A stretch of 64,000 nucleotides of DNA from Hyalangium gracile (GCF_020103725.1 NZ_JAHXBG010000024.1:1-64000); one strand, 5' to 3'. Shown: positions 26,511 to 35,840, counted from the stretch's first letter. The notes: a model not told the origin generated them from the letters alone. Translations and numbers: made by a program.

Positions 26511-28928
26511 CTACTTCTTTCGGGCGTCCTTCGGCGCCGCCTTCTTCTTCTTCTTTGGGCGAGGATTCTTTGGAAGCTGGGAGATGTCGTCGATGGGAAG
26601 GCTGAGCCGGTAACGTTCCCCCTTGAGTTCCATCTCCGCATAGGCCCGGGTAGGACCAAAGGAGGCTCCCACGGAGAAGTCCGCGATCGCCCGGCCTTGG
26701 ACGGATCGGACGTGCTTGTGGAGCCTCCGAGTCAGCATGAAATGTACCGACTTGGGAATCGGATCCTTCTTCGCATCATGTGACTGGAGGACGAGCCGGA
26801 GCCGCAGCCCCTGGCCAGGGCGCGATGCCAGTTGCCATGCATCAAGCGACCACCGGTGACCTCCCAGTCGATCCCAGAATGCATGCGGCAGCCGAGCGAC
26901 GGTATCGGGCCAGAGTGCACGCAGATAGAGCGGGGTCCTGAGCGTGTAGCTGTCTCGCTCCGACTCACAGATGAGTCCTTGGCCCATGAGCGGGAGCGCA
27001 ACGTCGCGCTCCAGGAACCACACCCCGTTCGCGCTGACCTCGCGCAGGGCCGTCGTCAGCACTGGGGACTGCTGGGCGAGCCATTGGCGGACCCGAGCCA
27101 TCTCCCCATCGAAGATGCGGGACCACTCCACGCTCTCGAAGCGCATGAGTTCCTCGAGGGTCCATTCGTGCTGGCGAGCTCCTTGGAGCGCAATCTCCGC
27201 GAGGTGGAGGCTTCCCCCCGTCCAGTGGAGGAACTCCCGCTCGCCCTCTTCACTGAGACTCACTCCGTACATCCAGCAGAGGTTTCGGACCTGCTCCCCG
27301 TCCAGGTCCTGGAGCCGTACCACCTCGGCCCGGTGGGAGAAGGGGGTATCAGGCCGGCATGCCAGCAAGAGCCGTGCGTCCTGACGTGTGAGCCTGTCCT
27401 GCAAGGAGTTCACAGTCTCCACATCCCCTACGAGGGTGTGGAGCCGATGGAAGTTGCCGATCCCGACTACGATCTTCCACTCGGGATGCTGATACCGCAC
27501 CTCCCGCACCAAGTCTTCGATGCGAGTCGTGAAGAGTTCCAGGAACTCGTCCGGCCTGAGCTCCAGAGGAAGGCGCGAGGGAACATCGAATAGGAAGAAC
27601 TGCATGGGGACATTCAGTCGCTCCCCAAGCAGCCCCACGAGTCTCAGGAGCGTGGCACTGGCTTGTCCGTAGTAGCCCTCCACGCGGATGATCGGCGCAC
27701 CGTGCAAGGCGCTGATGAGCTTCAGGAGGTGATGGGCCTCTGGCCGCTCGATAGCAAGAGGGGGAAGGGAGAGCTCCACCGGCTGTATCGCCTCGCTCAG
27801 CAGGTCCCGGTAGTCCCGTGCACTCAGTACCCCGCGTTCCAGTAGGACCTCGCCGGTCTTCTCGAACTTCTCGAAGCTCCGTTGGGCCATCCTTCGCAGG
27901 AGCGCTCTCGGGAAGTCGTCCTTCGTGGCGCGCCAAGCCTGCACCACGAGTTCATCGATGACCTGCGCGCCGAAGTGCTGGCGAAGCTCCCAGAATACTC
28001 CACCCCAGATCTCCCACACGCCCGGAGCTGTCGGGTCCTGCGGCCGGGTGAATCTGAGGCGGTTGTCCAGGTTCCGGAGGAAAGGTGCCTTGGAGAACTG
28101 GAGCCGAGCCTCCTCCTGGCCGAAGTGCGGGTCGTTCTTGAAGCTGCACACTAGGTAGTCCGCGAGCCCGGACTCCACCGAGGCGAGTTCCGTAGGGGCC
28201 TCCCCTTGTCTCCGCTTCAACACATGATGTGCATACTCGCGGGTCAAGGTGTCTTTTAGGGAAAGCAGGCTGCGCAGATAGCCCCACTCACGACGGTCAT
28301 TCCGATCCTTGGGTGCTGGAGGGAAATGAAACGTCATCGGCGGGATCGGCTCCTCCACGACTCCGTTCAGGATGAGGTACTCACGGAAGGGCGACAGCAC
28401 ATTCCTCATACGCTCGCGCTCGCGCGGCGAGATTTCCCCTGAGAAGACGACCCAATCCTCCGAGCCCTGCGACACCTCCTCTGGAGGGCTGTCCTCCCCC
28501 AGAATCTCCTCTGCGACCTCTTCTTCGCCAAAGCGAGGGAGATCCAGCATGAAGTCCGGGGCCTCCGCGGCAGGCTCGGCCACGATCTCGATGTTCGGGA
28601 GCACCACCGTGTGCACCGTCATCCCGTGCCGGTTCACGAAGCTCAGGGTGATGGCTCCCTTCTGGAAGAACTCCTTCGCGGTGAGCAGGAAGGCCGCCGG
28701 CCCGTAGCTGCCACCGAAGCGGTGCAGGACGATGCTCTGCTCGCCCAGGGGCTCGTGGGTGAAGAGCGAGGTGTGGACCAGGCAGGTGAGGGCCAGTTCC
28801 TCCTGCTCATAGGGCCACTGATCCTGCGGGTGGCGGTGCTGGATATCCACGGTGAGGTAATGACGCTCTCCGGGCCGGGCCGTGCGTGGGTACGAGACCA
28901 CGGGCTCGATGGAGATGGACTCAGCCAA
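26511..28928 (-). CDS. 805-residue STAND-like ATPase with degraded metallopeptidase-like segment
   Basis: Last gene of the CHAT cassette; its TTG start overlaps the CHAT stop by eight bases and follows GGGAG. Segments: a beta domain at about 20-115 (RHYLTVDIQHRHPQ to VVLPNIEIV); an acidic linker; a part at about 220-350 with REYAHHVL, ESGLADYLVCSF and GGVFWELRQHFGAQVIDELV, which follows gluzincin (M4/M36-like) peptidases but has Arg where the first His of HExxH should be; a STAND/AAA-like core with EGYYGQASAT at 417-426 in the P-loop position (no Lys), KIVVGIGNFHRLH as Walker B and ARLLLACR as sensor 1; then helical winged-helix-like repeats and a Lys-rich tail. It may sense or scaffold rather than hydrolyse. 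All domain calls are by eye. Confidence 0.8.
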   Translation of the reverse strand: MAESISIEPVVSYPRTARPGERHYLTVDIQHRHPQDQWPYEQEELALTCLVHTSLFTHEPLGEQSIVLHRFGGSYGPAAFLLTAKEFFQKGAITLSFVNRHGMTVHTVVLPNIEIVAEPAAEAPDFMLDLPRFGEEEVAEEILGEDSPPEEVSQGSEDWVVFSGEISPRERERMRNVLSPFREYLILNGVVEEPIPPMTFHFPPAPKDRNDRREWGYLRSLLSLKDTLTREYAHHVLKRRQGEAPTELASVESGLADYLVCSFKNDPHFGQEEARLQFSKAPFLRNLDNRLRFTRPQDPTAPGVWEIWGGVFWELRQHFGAQVIDELVVQAWRATKDDFPRALLRRMAQRSFEKFEKTGEVLLERGVLSARDYRDLLSEAIQPVELSLPPLAIERPEAHHLLKLISALHGAPIIRVEGYYGQASATLLRLVGLLGERLNVPMQFFLFDVPSRLPLELRPDEFLELFTTRIEDLVREVRYQHPEWKIVVGIGNFHRLHTLVGDVETVNSLQDRLTRQDARLLLACRPDTPFSHRAEVVRLQDLDGEQVRNLCWMYGVSLSEEGEREFLHWTGGSLHLAEIALQGARQHEWTLEELMRFESVEWSRIFDGEMARVRQWLAQQSPVLTTALREVSANGVWFLERDVALPLMGQGLICESERDSYTLRTPLYLRALWPDTVARLPHAFWDRLGGHRWSLDAWQLASRPGQGLRLRLVLQSHDAKKDPIPKSVHFMLTRRLHKHVRSVQGRAIADFSVGASFGPTRAYAEMELKGERYRLSLPIDDISQLPKNPRPKKKKKAAPKDARKK

Positions 28929-30504
28929 GGGGCGCTCCCGCAGGCTCCAGCTTCAGGTAGGCCTCCGGCGTCCCGTAGAAGACGTACATGAACGTGGACA
29001 CGTAGGCGCGCCGAGATTCCGGGTCGTTCACGTTCAGCTTCTCGAAGGCCTCCTTGCGTACCCGGCGCAGTTCCTCCGGGATGCAGACGCCGCCCTCCGC
29101 TCGGGCCGCCTGCAGGATGCGCGCGCCGACGCTCGCCGCGATCCCTTCCTCGATCCTTCCCATCACTCCCAGGTATGCGCCCGCGAACGTGCCCAGGAGC
29201 CGCTCGGGAAGGCCCGAGACGCCGTAGTCATCCCTCAGCAGCAGGCCCGAGTGACAGGCGTTGATGAAGATCAGGGGCCGCTCCTTCTGGATGAAGGTCG
29301 GCAGGTTCAGGATGAGCTGGGTGAGCACGTGCTCTGGAGCCTCGGGATCCGGCTCGTCCTCGGGACTCTGACCGTGGCTGGCGACGAACAGCATCGCCAG
29401 GGACGAGGAGTCGTCCTGCAGCTCCTGCCCGAGCAGCTCGATGTCGTCGAAGCGCTCATGGCAGCCCTGGAGTGCCTCGAGCTCTTGCGCGGCCTGCTCC
29501 AGTTCCTTCTCGGCTACGTAGGACATGGCCCGGCCAGACCAGGTCTGCCGCCCCATGCGTAGCGGCAGGTGCTCTCCTTCTTCCTGATCCATGGTCTTCA
29601 GCCACCGGACCACCTTGATCAGGGCACCGATGGGAGTGGGGACAACCCTGCGCCCCTGCGTGGAGGGCAGCTCCAGCATCTCCCAGGGCACGCGGGTCTC
29701 GGCGTACTCCTGGATGATGAGGGTAACGTCGCTACGAGCCTTCAACCGCTCCTTCAGCCATGCCGTGAGCCGGCCACACTGGCGCCGGAAGAAGTTCTGC
29801 ACGGTGTAGAGGAGCTTCCGCGTGTCCGGAGGGCCCGGCGGGTCCAACAGGTTCCGTGGAGGCTCGAGCACGGAGATGGGCCCGCTCGAAGGATCCTCCG
29901 AGGGGAACCAGTGCAGCCGAAGCGTCTGGTCCGTGGCCTCGATGTGGAGGAAGGCCGTGGCCTCCGGATCCTCCGGCGCCTCCTCCAGATCCACCAGGAT
30001 CTTGTCCCTCAACGCCTCGGGCAGAACCCGTCCGGCCTTTTCGATGCGGAGCTCCAGCGACCGGACCTGGTGGGGAGCCCGGGTGGCCCGGTGCAAGCTC
30101 AGCCGGCCCTGCACGCCCTGGGCGTCGGGCGCCGTCTTCAGCCAGAACTCGCGGGTGGCCAGCCCGCTGTCGAGCTCGGAGGGCACGAGGCTCGCGGTCT
30201 CGGTCTGCAGCTGAAGGCCCTTGGGGCCATCCCAGCTCAGTGAGAGGGACTCGGCCTCCGCGAAGTCCACCGCGTCAGCCTCTTCGAGCCCTGCTGGCGA
30301 GAGCATCACCCGCACATGGAAGGTGCCCCCAGGCGCGAGGTGGAAGCGTCCCTTCTCCGGCTCTACTGGAGCGGGAGCGCCCGCCGCGGCCAGCACCACC
30401 AGCTCGACCCGGACACGAACTCCGGATGGAGCATTGCGCTTCAGCGGCGCCCCCGATGGTGGCCGGGCGATGGCGTTCTGGATGACATCCAGTCCCAGGC
30501 TCAT
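28921..30504 (-). CDS. CHAT-domain caspase-like cysteine protease
   Basis: The 527-residue protein has an N-terminal beta domain (FHLAPGGTFHVRVMLSPAGL, about 50-135) and a C-terminal CHAT peptidase (about 220-520). The catalytic pair is visible: His377 in MLFVASHGQSPED and Cys417 in LIFINACHSGLLL, at typical strand ends. VPWEMLELP is the usual upstream CHAT strand. Family members are separase/caspase relatives used in bacterial cell-death and immunity pathways, such as those activated by STAND proteins or type III CRISPR gasdermin systems. Start ATG 30504 overlaps the ChlD-like stop as ATGA. Likely role here: the protease effector of the cassette, switched by its partners (inference). Confidence 0.92.
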   Translation of the reverse strand: MSLGLDVIQNAIARPPSGAPLKRNAPSGVRVRVELVVLAAAGAPAPVEPEKGRFHLAPGGTFHVRVMLSPAGLEEADAVDFAEAESLSLSWDGPKGLQLQTETASLVPSELDSGLATREFWLKTAPDAQGVQGRLSLHRATRAPHQVRSLELRIEKAGRVLPEALRDKILVDLEEAPEDPEATAFLHIEATDQTLRLHWFPSEDPSSGPISVLEPPRNLLDPPGPPDTRKLLYTVQNFFRRQCGRLTAWLKERLKARSDVTLIIQEYAETRVPWEMLELPSTQGRRVVPTPIGALIKVVRWLKTMDQEEGEHLPLRMGRQTWSGRAMSYVAEKELEQAAQELEALQGCHERFDDIELLGQELQDDSSSLAMLFVASHGQSPEDEPDPEAPEHVLTQLILNLPTFIQKERPLIFINACHSGLLLRDDYGVSGLPERLLGTFAGAYLGVMGRIEEGIAASVGARILQAARAEGGVCIPEELRRVRKEAFEKLNVNDPESRRAYVSTFMYVFYGTPEAYLKLEPAGAPLG

Positions 30505-32423
30505 GCGGCGGTGTCCTCCGCCACGTGGGCCGGCGGCCCGAAGTCCACCAACTGCGCACCCAGGGCACCCGCGAGCTGCGCGGGCAGACTCTTCAAGTGC
30601 GCCAGCGGAGGCTTGATCACCACCGACGAGACCTGCCGCATCCCGCGCAGCTGCGCGGCGATCCGCAGCGCATCCTCCACGCCCTGACGGCCCACGAGCG
30701 GCGCGAGGATGCCCGTGCGGCTCGCCTCCAGCGGGACGTTTCCTCGCCCGTCCGTGACCACGACGAGCCAGGCATGATGCGCGGCTCCACGTCCCACACG
30801 CAGCGTCCGGCGCAAGGTGGCGAGAGCCCGCTCGAGCCCATCCGCCAGAGGCGTGGCCCGGCCCGGCTGGGCCTCCAGGGCTTGCCCCACGGCGGGCACC
30901 AGCAGGCTGCGCGACATCACCTCCCGGGCTCGCAGCTCACTGCCGGCGGGTGCGCCGTCGTCCTCGCGGGCCCCCACCTGGATGACGCAGACCATGGCCC
31001 GCTCCACGTAGGCCTGTGACAGGTACGGTGCGAGGGCCTGCTGCCAGCCATCCGTCCTCATGCTGGTGAAGTCCAGCACCAGGGCGAGCAGGTGCTGAGG
31101 CGCGGGCGCCCGTCGGTACGTGCGCAGATCCGAGCGTGTGAGCAGCAGCTCCGGTTCCTCCGAGTCGGACTGCTCCCGGCGCAGGTTCTGATAGGGGGCG
31201 GCGGCCAGCACCGTGCTGACGATGGCCAGGTCCTGCAGGTCCGTGGCGGGCTGCACGCCGATGACGGCGCCACGGTCCTTGGCGCTCATGCCCCCCTGAA
31301 CCGTGGGCAGCCGCAGCGGCGCGTACTCCCGCTGCTTGCGCGGGTCCCGCTCCACCTCGAGCGGAGGAAGCGCGGCGGCAGGCTGTACCTCCACTTCGGA
31401 GACATGGACCGGCACCACACTCACGGGGGGGCTGGGGGCCTCCTCGAAGCGCATGACGGGAGGCTTCTCGGGTGACGGAGCCGCGGGCCCTGCCGGCGGT
31501 GGGGCCTGCGGTGGCGCCTCCTGGGGGCCGGCCGGAGAGGCAGCGGGCTCGGGCGACTTCGACTCTGGCGACTCCCGCTGGGCAGGAGAGGGGAGCTGGA
31601 GCCACCGCGCGGCCTGGTGGACGTGCGAGGCTTGGAGCTCCACGGTCCGCGGGCGGGGGGTATCCACCGTCGCTTCCGCGAGCTGGGCCACGGCGCACGC
31701 CGTGCGCGCGAGCGTGATCAGGCCCCGGTGGCCCGTGCCTGGCGAGGCGGGGAACCGTTCGAGGAGCGCCTCACGAGCCGGTTTCGACAAGCGAACGCGC
31801 ACTTGGGCCGCACTCAGCAATCGTCCGGCCTCCGGGCCCGCCCGCGGAGCCTCGCTCGAGGAAGGAGGCTCGGGCTGAAGCGCCCGCAGCAGCTCCGCCG
31901 TGGCATCGCCCCGCACGGAGGGGGCGCGCACGCGCAGGGCGAACCGGTCCAGCAGGTGGAGCGAGACCTGGCCCACTTCCGCCATCGCGCACCCGGCGAG
32001 CCAGTAGCAGTGGGGCCGGAAGCGGCGGACCTGTCCCACCCGCTCGATGGACACGTGCTCCGAGCCCATCCAGCTCGCGCACGCGCGCAGCGCGGCCAGC
32101 GAGAGCCGGGAGAGATCCGGGATCACCACCAGCCGGGGCTCGTCCGAGTCCAGCAGCCCGGAGCGGCGCAGCTCCACGGGGAGCGAGTCACCGTACCCCC
32201 AGAGATCCTCCTCCGTCGTCCACGGCCCGAGCTGCACCCGGCGCGCTTGCACTCCGAGTACGGCGAGGTTGCCGAGCCATCTCCGCGCCACCTGCTCCAG
32301 CAGCTCCGTGGAGGCGTCATAGAGGATCAGGCTCCCCAGCTCCTCTCGGAGGCTCGCGCACGCGAGCAGCTGTTCAAGCGGAGCCGGGAGCAAGCTCGAG
32401 GGCTTTGTCGACGAGCGTGTCAT
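30501..32423 (-). CDS. ChlD-like AAA/VWA subunit
   Basis: About 640 residues from ATG 32423, which follows GTGGAG; a longer frame to 32462 exists. The N-terminus is a degraded AAA domain: SLILYDASTELLEQVARRW with no P-loop, PRLVVIPDLSRLSLAALRAC as Walker B and HLLDRFALRVRAPS. A Pro-rich linker spans about 280-345. The C-terminal VWA domain has LLALVLDFTSMRTDGWQQ (MIDAS DxSxS changed to DFTSM), ATPLADGLERALATL and WLVVVTDGRGNVPLE, a pattern close to the magnesium chelatase D subunit. It would pair with the ChlI-like ATPase from the gene before it, with which it overlaps by 50 bases. Confidence 0.87.
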   Translation of the reverse strand: MTRSSTKPSSLLPAPLEQLLACASLREELGSLILYDASTELLEQVARRWLGNLAVLGVQARRVQLGPWTTEEDLWGYGDSLPVELRRSGLLDSDEPRLVVIPDLSRLSLAALRACASWMGSEHVSIERVGQVRRFRPHCYWLAGCAMAEVGQVSLHLLDRFALRVRAPSVRGDATAELLRALQPEPPSSSEAPRAGPEAGRLLSAAQVRVRLSKPAREALLERFPASPGTGHRGLITLARTACAVAQLAEATVDTPRPRTVELQASHVHQAARWLQLPSPAQRESPESKSPEPAASPAGPQEAPPQAPPPAGPAAPSPEKPPVMRFEEAPSPPVSVVPVHVSEVEVQPAAALPPLEVERDPRKQREYAPLRLPTVQGGMSAKDRGAVIGVQPATDLQDLAIVSTVLAAAPYQNLRREQSDSEEPELLLTRSDLRTYRRAPAPQHLLALVLDFTSMRTDGWQQALAPYLSQAYVERAMVCVIQVGAREDDGAPAGSELRAREVMSRSLLVPAVGQALEAQPGRATPLADGLERALATLRRTLRVGRGAAHHAWLVVVTDGRGNVPLEASRTGILAPLVGRQGVEDALRIAAQLRGMRQVSSVVIKPPLAHLKSLPAQLAGALGAQLVDFGPPAHVAEDTAA

Positions 32424-33366
32424 CCGTCTTGCTCCACACGGCGGCATCCCGCTGCGCTCCACTCTTGCGCCGGTGAGCCAGCGCCAGCGGAGCCACCTTC
32501 CGGATGTCCTCCACCGAGACCACGTTCCTGCCCTCGAGCGCCGCCATCGCCCGCGCGGCTCGCGCCAGCACCAGCTCGGCGCGGTGTCCCTCCACCACGA
32601 GCGCCTGGGCCGCGCGGACGCACGCCTCCGCGAGCTTGCGGGGCAGCTGGACCTGAGGCAGGCGCTCCTGCGCCTTCAGGAGCCGTTCACGGCATGCGGA
32701 ATCCTGCTGCTCCGCCTTGCTTCGTAGCGCCTCATCCTCCATCCCCAGCACCTGTTCGAGGATCCGCGCGCGCACCTCCGGCTCCGTTTCCGCCTGCACA
32801 GCCACCATGAGCCCGAAGCGGTCCAGCAGCTGCGGGCGCAGCGTGCCTTCCTCGGGGTTCATCGTCCCCACGAGGACGAACTGGAGGTGCTTCGTCTGGT
32901 TCAGCCCTTCCCGCTGTACGACGAGCATCCCCGTGGAGGTGACATCCAGGATGATGTTGACGATGTGGTCGTCCAGCAGGTTGACCTCATCCACGTAGAG
33001 CAGCCCACCGTTGGCCTCCTCCAGCAGTCCGGGCTGGAAGACGGTCCTTCCTTCGATGAGCTCCTTGATCTGCCAGCCGCCCACCACCCGATCCTCGGTG
33101 GCGTTGATGGGCAGGTTCACCATGGGTTGTTGCTTGCCGCCCATGGCCATGCGGGCGAAGGCGCGGACCGCGGTCGTCTTGCCGGTGCCCCGCTCGCCGC
33201 TGAGCAGCACTCCGCCGATGCGCCGCTCCACGAAGCACAGCTCCAGCGCGCGCTTGAGCTCGGCCTGCCCGACGATGGCGCTGTAGGGCATCTGGGGAGA
33301 AGACCTGGACGAGGCCGGCCCGGCGGACGCGGTCCCCTCACCGTCTTCATCGAACATGACCGTCAT
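32374..33366 (-). CDS. MoxR/ChlI-type AAA+ ATPase
   Basis: The 330-residue ATPase has IVGQAELKRALELCF, Walker A GERGTGKT at 57-64, Walker B LLYVDEVNLL at 122-131, the ChlI-type inserts (VNLPINATEDRVVGG, IKELIEGRTVFQPGLL), sensor 1 LVGTMNPEEG and the arginine-finger segment LRPQLLDRFGL. It is close to the magnesium chelatase I subunit in form, but no chelatase H gene or tetrapyrrole gene is near. In the MoxR branch such ATPases remodel or activate VWA partners; here the partner is the ChlD-like protein. Start ATG overlaps the preceding stop as ATGA. Confidence 0.93.
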   Translation of the reverse strand: MTVMFDEDGEGTASAGPASSRSSPQMPYSAIVGQAELKRALELCFVERRIGGVLLSGERGTGKTTAVRAFARMAMGGKQQPMVNLPINATEDRVVGGWQIKELIEGRTVFQPGLLEEANGGLLYVDEVNLLDDHIVNIILDVTSTGMLVVQREGLNQTKHLQFVLVGTMNPEEGTLRPQLLDRFGLMVAVQAETEPEVRARILEQVLGMEDEALRSKAEQQDSACRERLLKAQERLPQVQLPRKLAEACVRAAQALVVEGHRAELVLARAARAMAALEGRNVVSVEDIRKVAPLALAHRRKSGAQRDAAVWSKTDDTLVDKALELAPGSA

Positions 33367-35567
33367 GGGGTTTCCTTCCTATCAACCTTACCCTCCGCCA
33401 GTCCGGCCAGGGTCCCGAGGGTTGCGTGGTGAAGTCCCAGCCCCCAGAGGAAGGCCGTGGCGCGTGCGGCCCAGCCGCCCCACGTCAGATCATTGGCCCA
33501 CAGGGACAAGATGCCCAGCAAGCTCGCGCCGATGCCCACCACGAGCGAGACTCCCAGATCGACTGACCACCGCAACCGGGTGACGGACCGGAACTCCAGT
33601 GGCCCCGTGACCAGCCCTTCAAGGATCCCAGGCGCTCTCGCGGAGAGCGCGGGCGCCAACGCGGCCAGGCTGGGCTGGACCGGTTGGGGCGGCAAGGGTG
33701 CAGCCCGGTCCCTGGGAGGGGAGAACACCTCCTGGAGTTCCCGGCGAATCTCCCCGTACGCCGCGTTGGCGTCGGAGAGCTTGTCCTCCTGGACCTGGCG
33801 CAGGACGTCCTGCAGCTTGGACCTCAGAGTGTCGACCTGGGACTTGCGCGCGGTCCTCTCCTCCAGCTTGAACTCACGCAGCAGGTGGTCGACCCGCTTC
33901 CTCAGGTTCGGGAGCTCGTCCAGCAGTGCTCGGGCTCCCTCTCTCAGGAACAGTCGGTGCGCGCGCGTATAGGCCTGGAAGGCGGTCTCCAGGCTTGCGG
34001 TCTGCGAGCGCGCCGTGTCCAGCTCCGCCAGCACCCGGTCACGTAGCGACTCCCAGGGCTCCTTCGGGAACCCCTGGGGAGCCTCCTTGGGAAGCTGGGA
34101 GTTCAGCTGCAGCACGAGCAGCTGGAGGTATGCGCCACGAGCCTGCTCGTACGGCTCGAAGGCCTTCTGGGTTTCGTTGGCGGCGACGTGCTGGAGCGCC
34201 GTCTCGAGGAGGGGGGAGACCTCCGCGTCGAGCCTCGAGCCAAAGGGAGAGTCCCGGTGTTTCTTCACTTCGTCCTGGAGCTTCTCGATGACCGCCTTCA
34301 GCTCGTTGCGCACGGCCTCGGCGATGGCCTCGGGCACCTGCATCAGCTCTTTACGGGTCTGCTCCAGCTCCTCCGCCCTGGCGTGGACGCTCAGGAGCCG
34401 CGTCTCCGCCTGGGTGAGCCTTGGGGCATAGGCCTCCTGCAGCTTGAACGGGCGTACCTCCCGGACCTGCCGCCGGATCTCCACCCACACCGGAAACAGA
34501 TCCCGCTTCTGCTGGAGCACGAGCTGGCGCGTACTCGCCTCGGCGGGCTTGAGGCCTCCGGTCACCAGCCCGGTGTTCAGCCGGTCCGCCTCGTTCAGCA
34601 CTCCCGAGAGCACCCGGCGCTCCTGGGCATCGAGCGGCTCCCAGGCCTGGGTTTCATGCTCCAGTTCCCGACGCAGCAGGAGGATGCCGTGCTGGAGCTC
34701 CAGGCGAGGCCGAAAGTGCTGAGCCACCCAGCGCAGCAGCCCCGAGAGGAGGATGCCCAGCCAGATGAAGACGAGCGGGACACCCCAGGGTTCCTTGAGG
34801 AACACGCGAAGCTCCTGCTCCACCGCCGGAGCGCCCGGGCTCTGGAGGTACAGCGTGCCCTTGTACTCACCCGCACCCTCCAGACCCGCCAGCTCGATCC
34901 GGGCTTCCGTGGGAGCTCCGCCTGGCAGCGTGAGGCGCGGGGGGGCCTTCAGCGTCACGGGGGCCTGGAACTGCAGGGCGTCTCGGGAGACGCGGGTCAT
35001 GGGTCCCAGCTGGAAACCCACGGAGAGATCCTGGTCCGCGGTGGAGCCGACGGTGAGCGCCACGGTGGCCTCGCTGGGGGAGAACACGCTGGCGGTCGTC
35101 GCCACTGGCAGCACCTGCTTCACCACCGGGATGGGCTGGGGAGCCCGGGAGACGGAGAGCGGCACTCGCTGCAGCTCGTCTCCGTAGAGCAGGAAGATGT
35201 CTCCCGTGTACGTCCCGGCCAGGGGGAGCTCGGCCGTTACCGTCACGATCACGCTCCCGAGCGCGGCGACGGGTACCGGGGAGTCCGAGCCCTTGCCGGC
35301 AAGGTCCCACTGGACCTTCTGGAGCTTCCCGGTGGGATCCCGAAGCGGCGTGACGACGACCTTCAGGGCGTTCACGGGAGTGTTGGAGGTGGACTGGATC
35401 TGCAGCGACCAGTTCAGCTTCGGTTCGGCGAGGGAGAGTTCGACACCCTCGGAGCCGTGAGAGCCCAAGACTTCCAGTGCGGGCTGGGCGGGGGCGGCCG
35501 CTGCGATTGCTGACATCAGGCCCAGCATCAGCAGGCCCAGTCCCGTGAGTGTTCTCCCAGGCGGCAT
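33363..35567 (-). CDS. Membrane protein with Ig-like domains and cytoplasmic coiled coil
   Basis: First gene of the cassette: ATG 35567 with GGAGGA upstream. 734 residues: a signal peptide (LGLLMLGLMSAIAAAAPA), then about 230 residues of beta strands forming probable Ig-like domains (VVVTPLRDPTGKLQKVQWDL, ALTVGSTADQDLSVGFQLG, AGEYKGTLYLQSPG), a membrane helix at about 261-280 (VPLVFIWLGILLSGLLRWVA), a long helical/coiled-coil region to about 640, and two further hydrophobic helices near the C-terminus. The beta domains would face the periplasm and the coiled coil the cytoplasm. This layout suits a receptor or anchor that passes an envelope signal to the ATPase and CHAT protease. No family was recognised. 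Confidence 0.8.
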   Translation of the reverse strand: MPPGRTLTGLGLLMLGLMSAIAAAAPAQPALEVLGSHGSEGVELSLAEPKLNWSLQIQSTSNTPVNALKVVVTPLRDPTGKLQKVQWDLAGKGSDSPVPVAALGSVIVTVTAELPLAGTYTGDIFLLYGDELQRVPLSVSRAPQPIPVVKQVLPVATTASVFSPSEATVALTVGSTADQDLSVGFQLGPMTRVSRDALQFQAPVTLKAPPRLTLPGGAPTEARIELAGLEGAGEYKGTLYLQSPGAPAVEQELRVFLKEPWGVPLVFIWLGILLSGLLRWVAQHFRPRLELQHGILLLRRELEHETQAWEPLDAQERRVLSGVLNEADRLNTGLVTGGLKPAEASTRQLVLQQKRDLFPVWVEIRRQVREVRPFKLQEAYAPRLTQAETRLLSVHARAEELEQTRKELMQVPEAIAEAVRNELKAVIEKLQDEVKKHRDSPFGSRLDAEVSPLLETALQHVAANETQKAFEPYEQARGAYLQLLVLQLNSQLPKEAPQGFPKEPWESLRDRVLAELDTARSQTASLETAFQAYTRAHRLFLREGARALLDELPNLRKRVDHLLREFKLEERTARKSQVDTLRSKLQDVLRQVQEDKLSDANAAYGEIRRELQEVFSPPRDRAAPLPPQPVQPSLAALAPALSARAPGILEGLVTGPLEFRSVTRLRWSVDLGVSLVVGIGASLLGILSLWANDLTWGGWAARATAFLWGLGLHHATLGTLAGLAEGKVDRKETP

Positions 35568-35840
35568 CGTTCCTCCGTCAGTTGAATACCACAGGGGTGC
35601 GTGGCGGAGTCCCGAAGAGAAGGGGGTGTGCTCGGACAAGCCTGGCGGTTCGCCCGGAGCGCGCTTGGGAGAGAGCCGTCAATGGCTCAGGAACGCTGGA
35701 GGCCGTGGTCCGAGGGAGAGCGGGACGCCGGGGCGGGCGGACCCGTCAGCGACGGGGGGACCCGCCCCGCAGCGAGGGGCCCGCGACCTGTGTCCCCAGA
35801 ATGTGGGTCCATGAGCCGACCCGTCCCACTCCCGTCGGAC

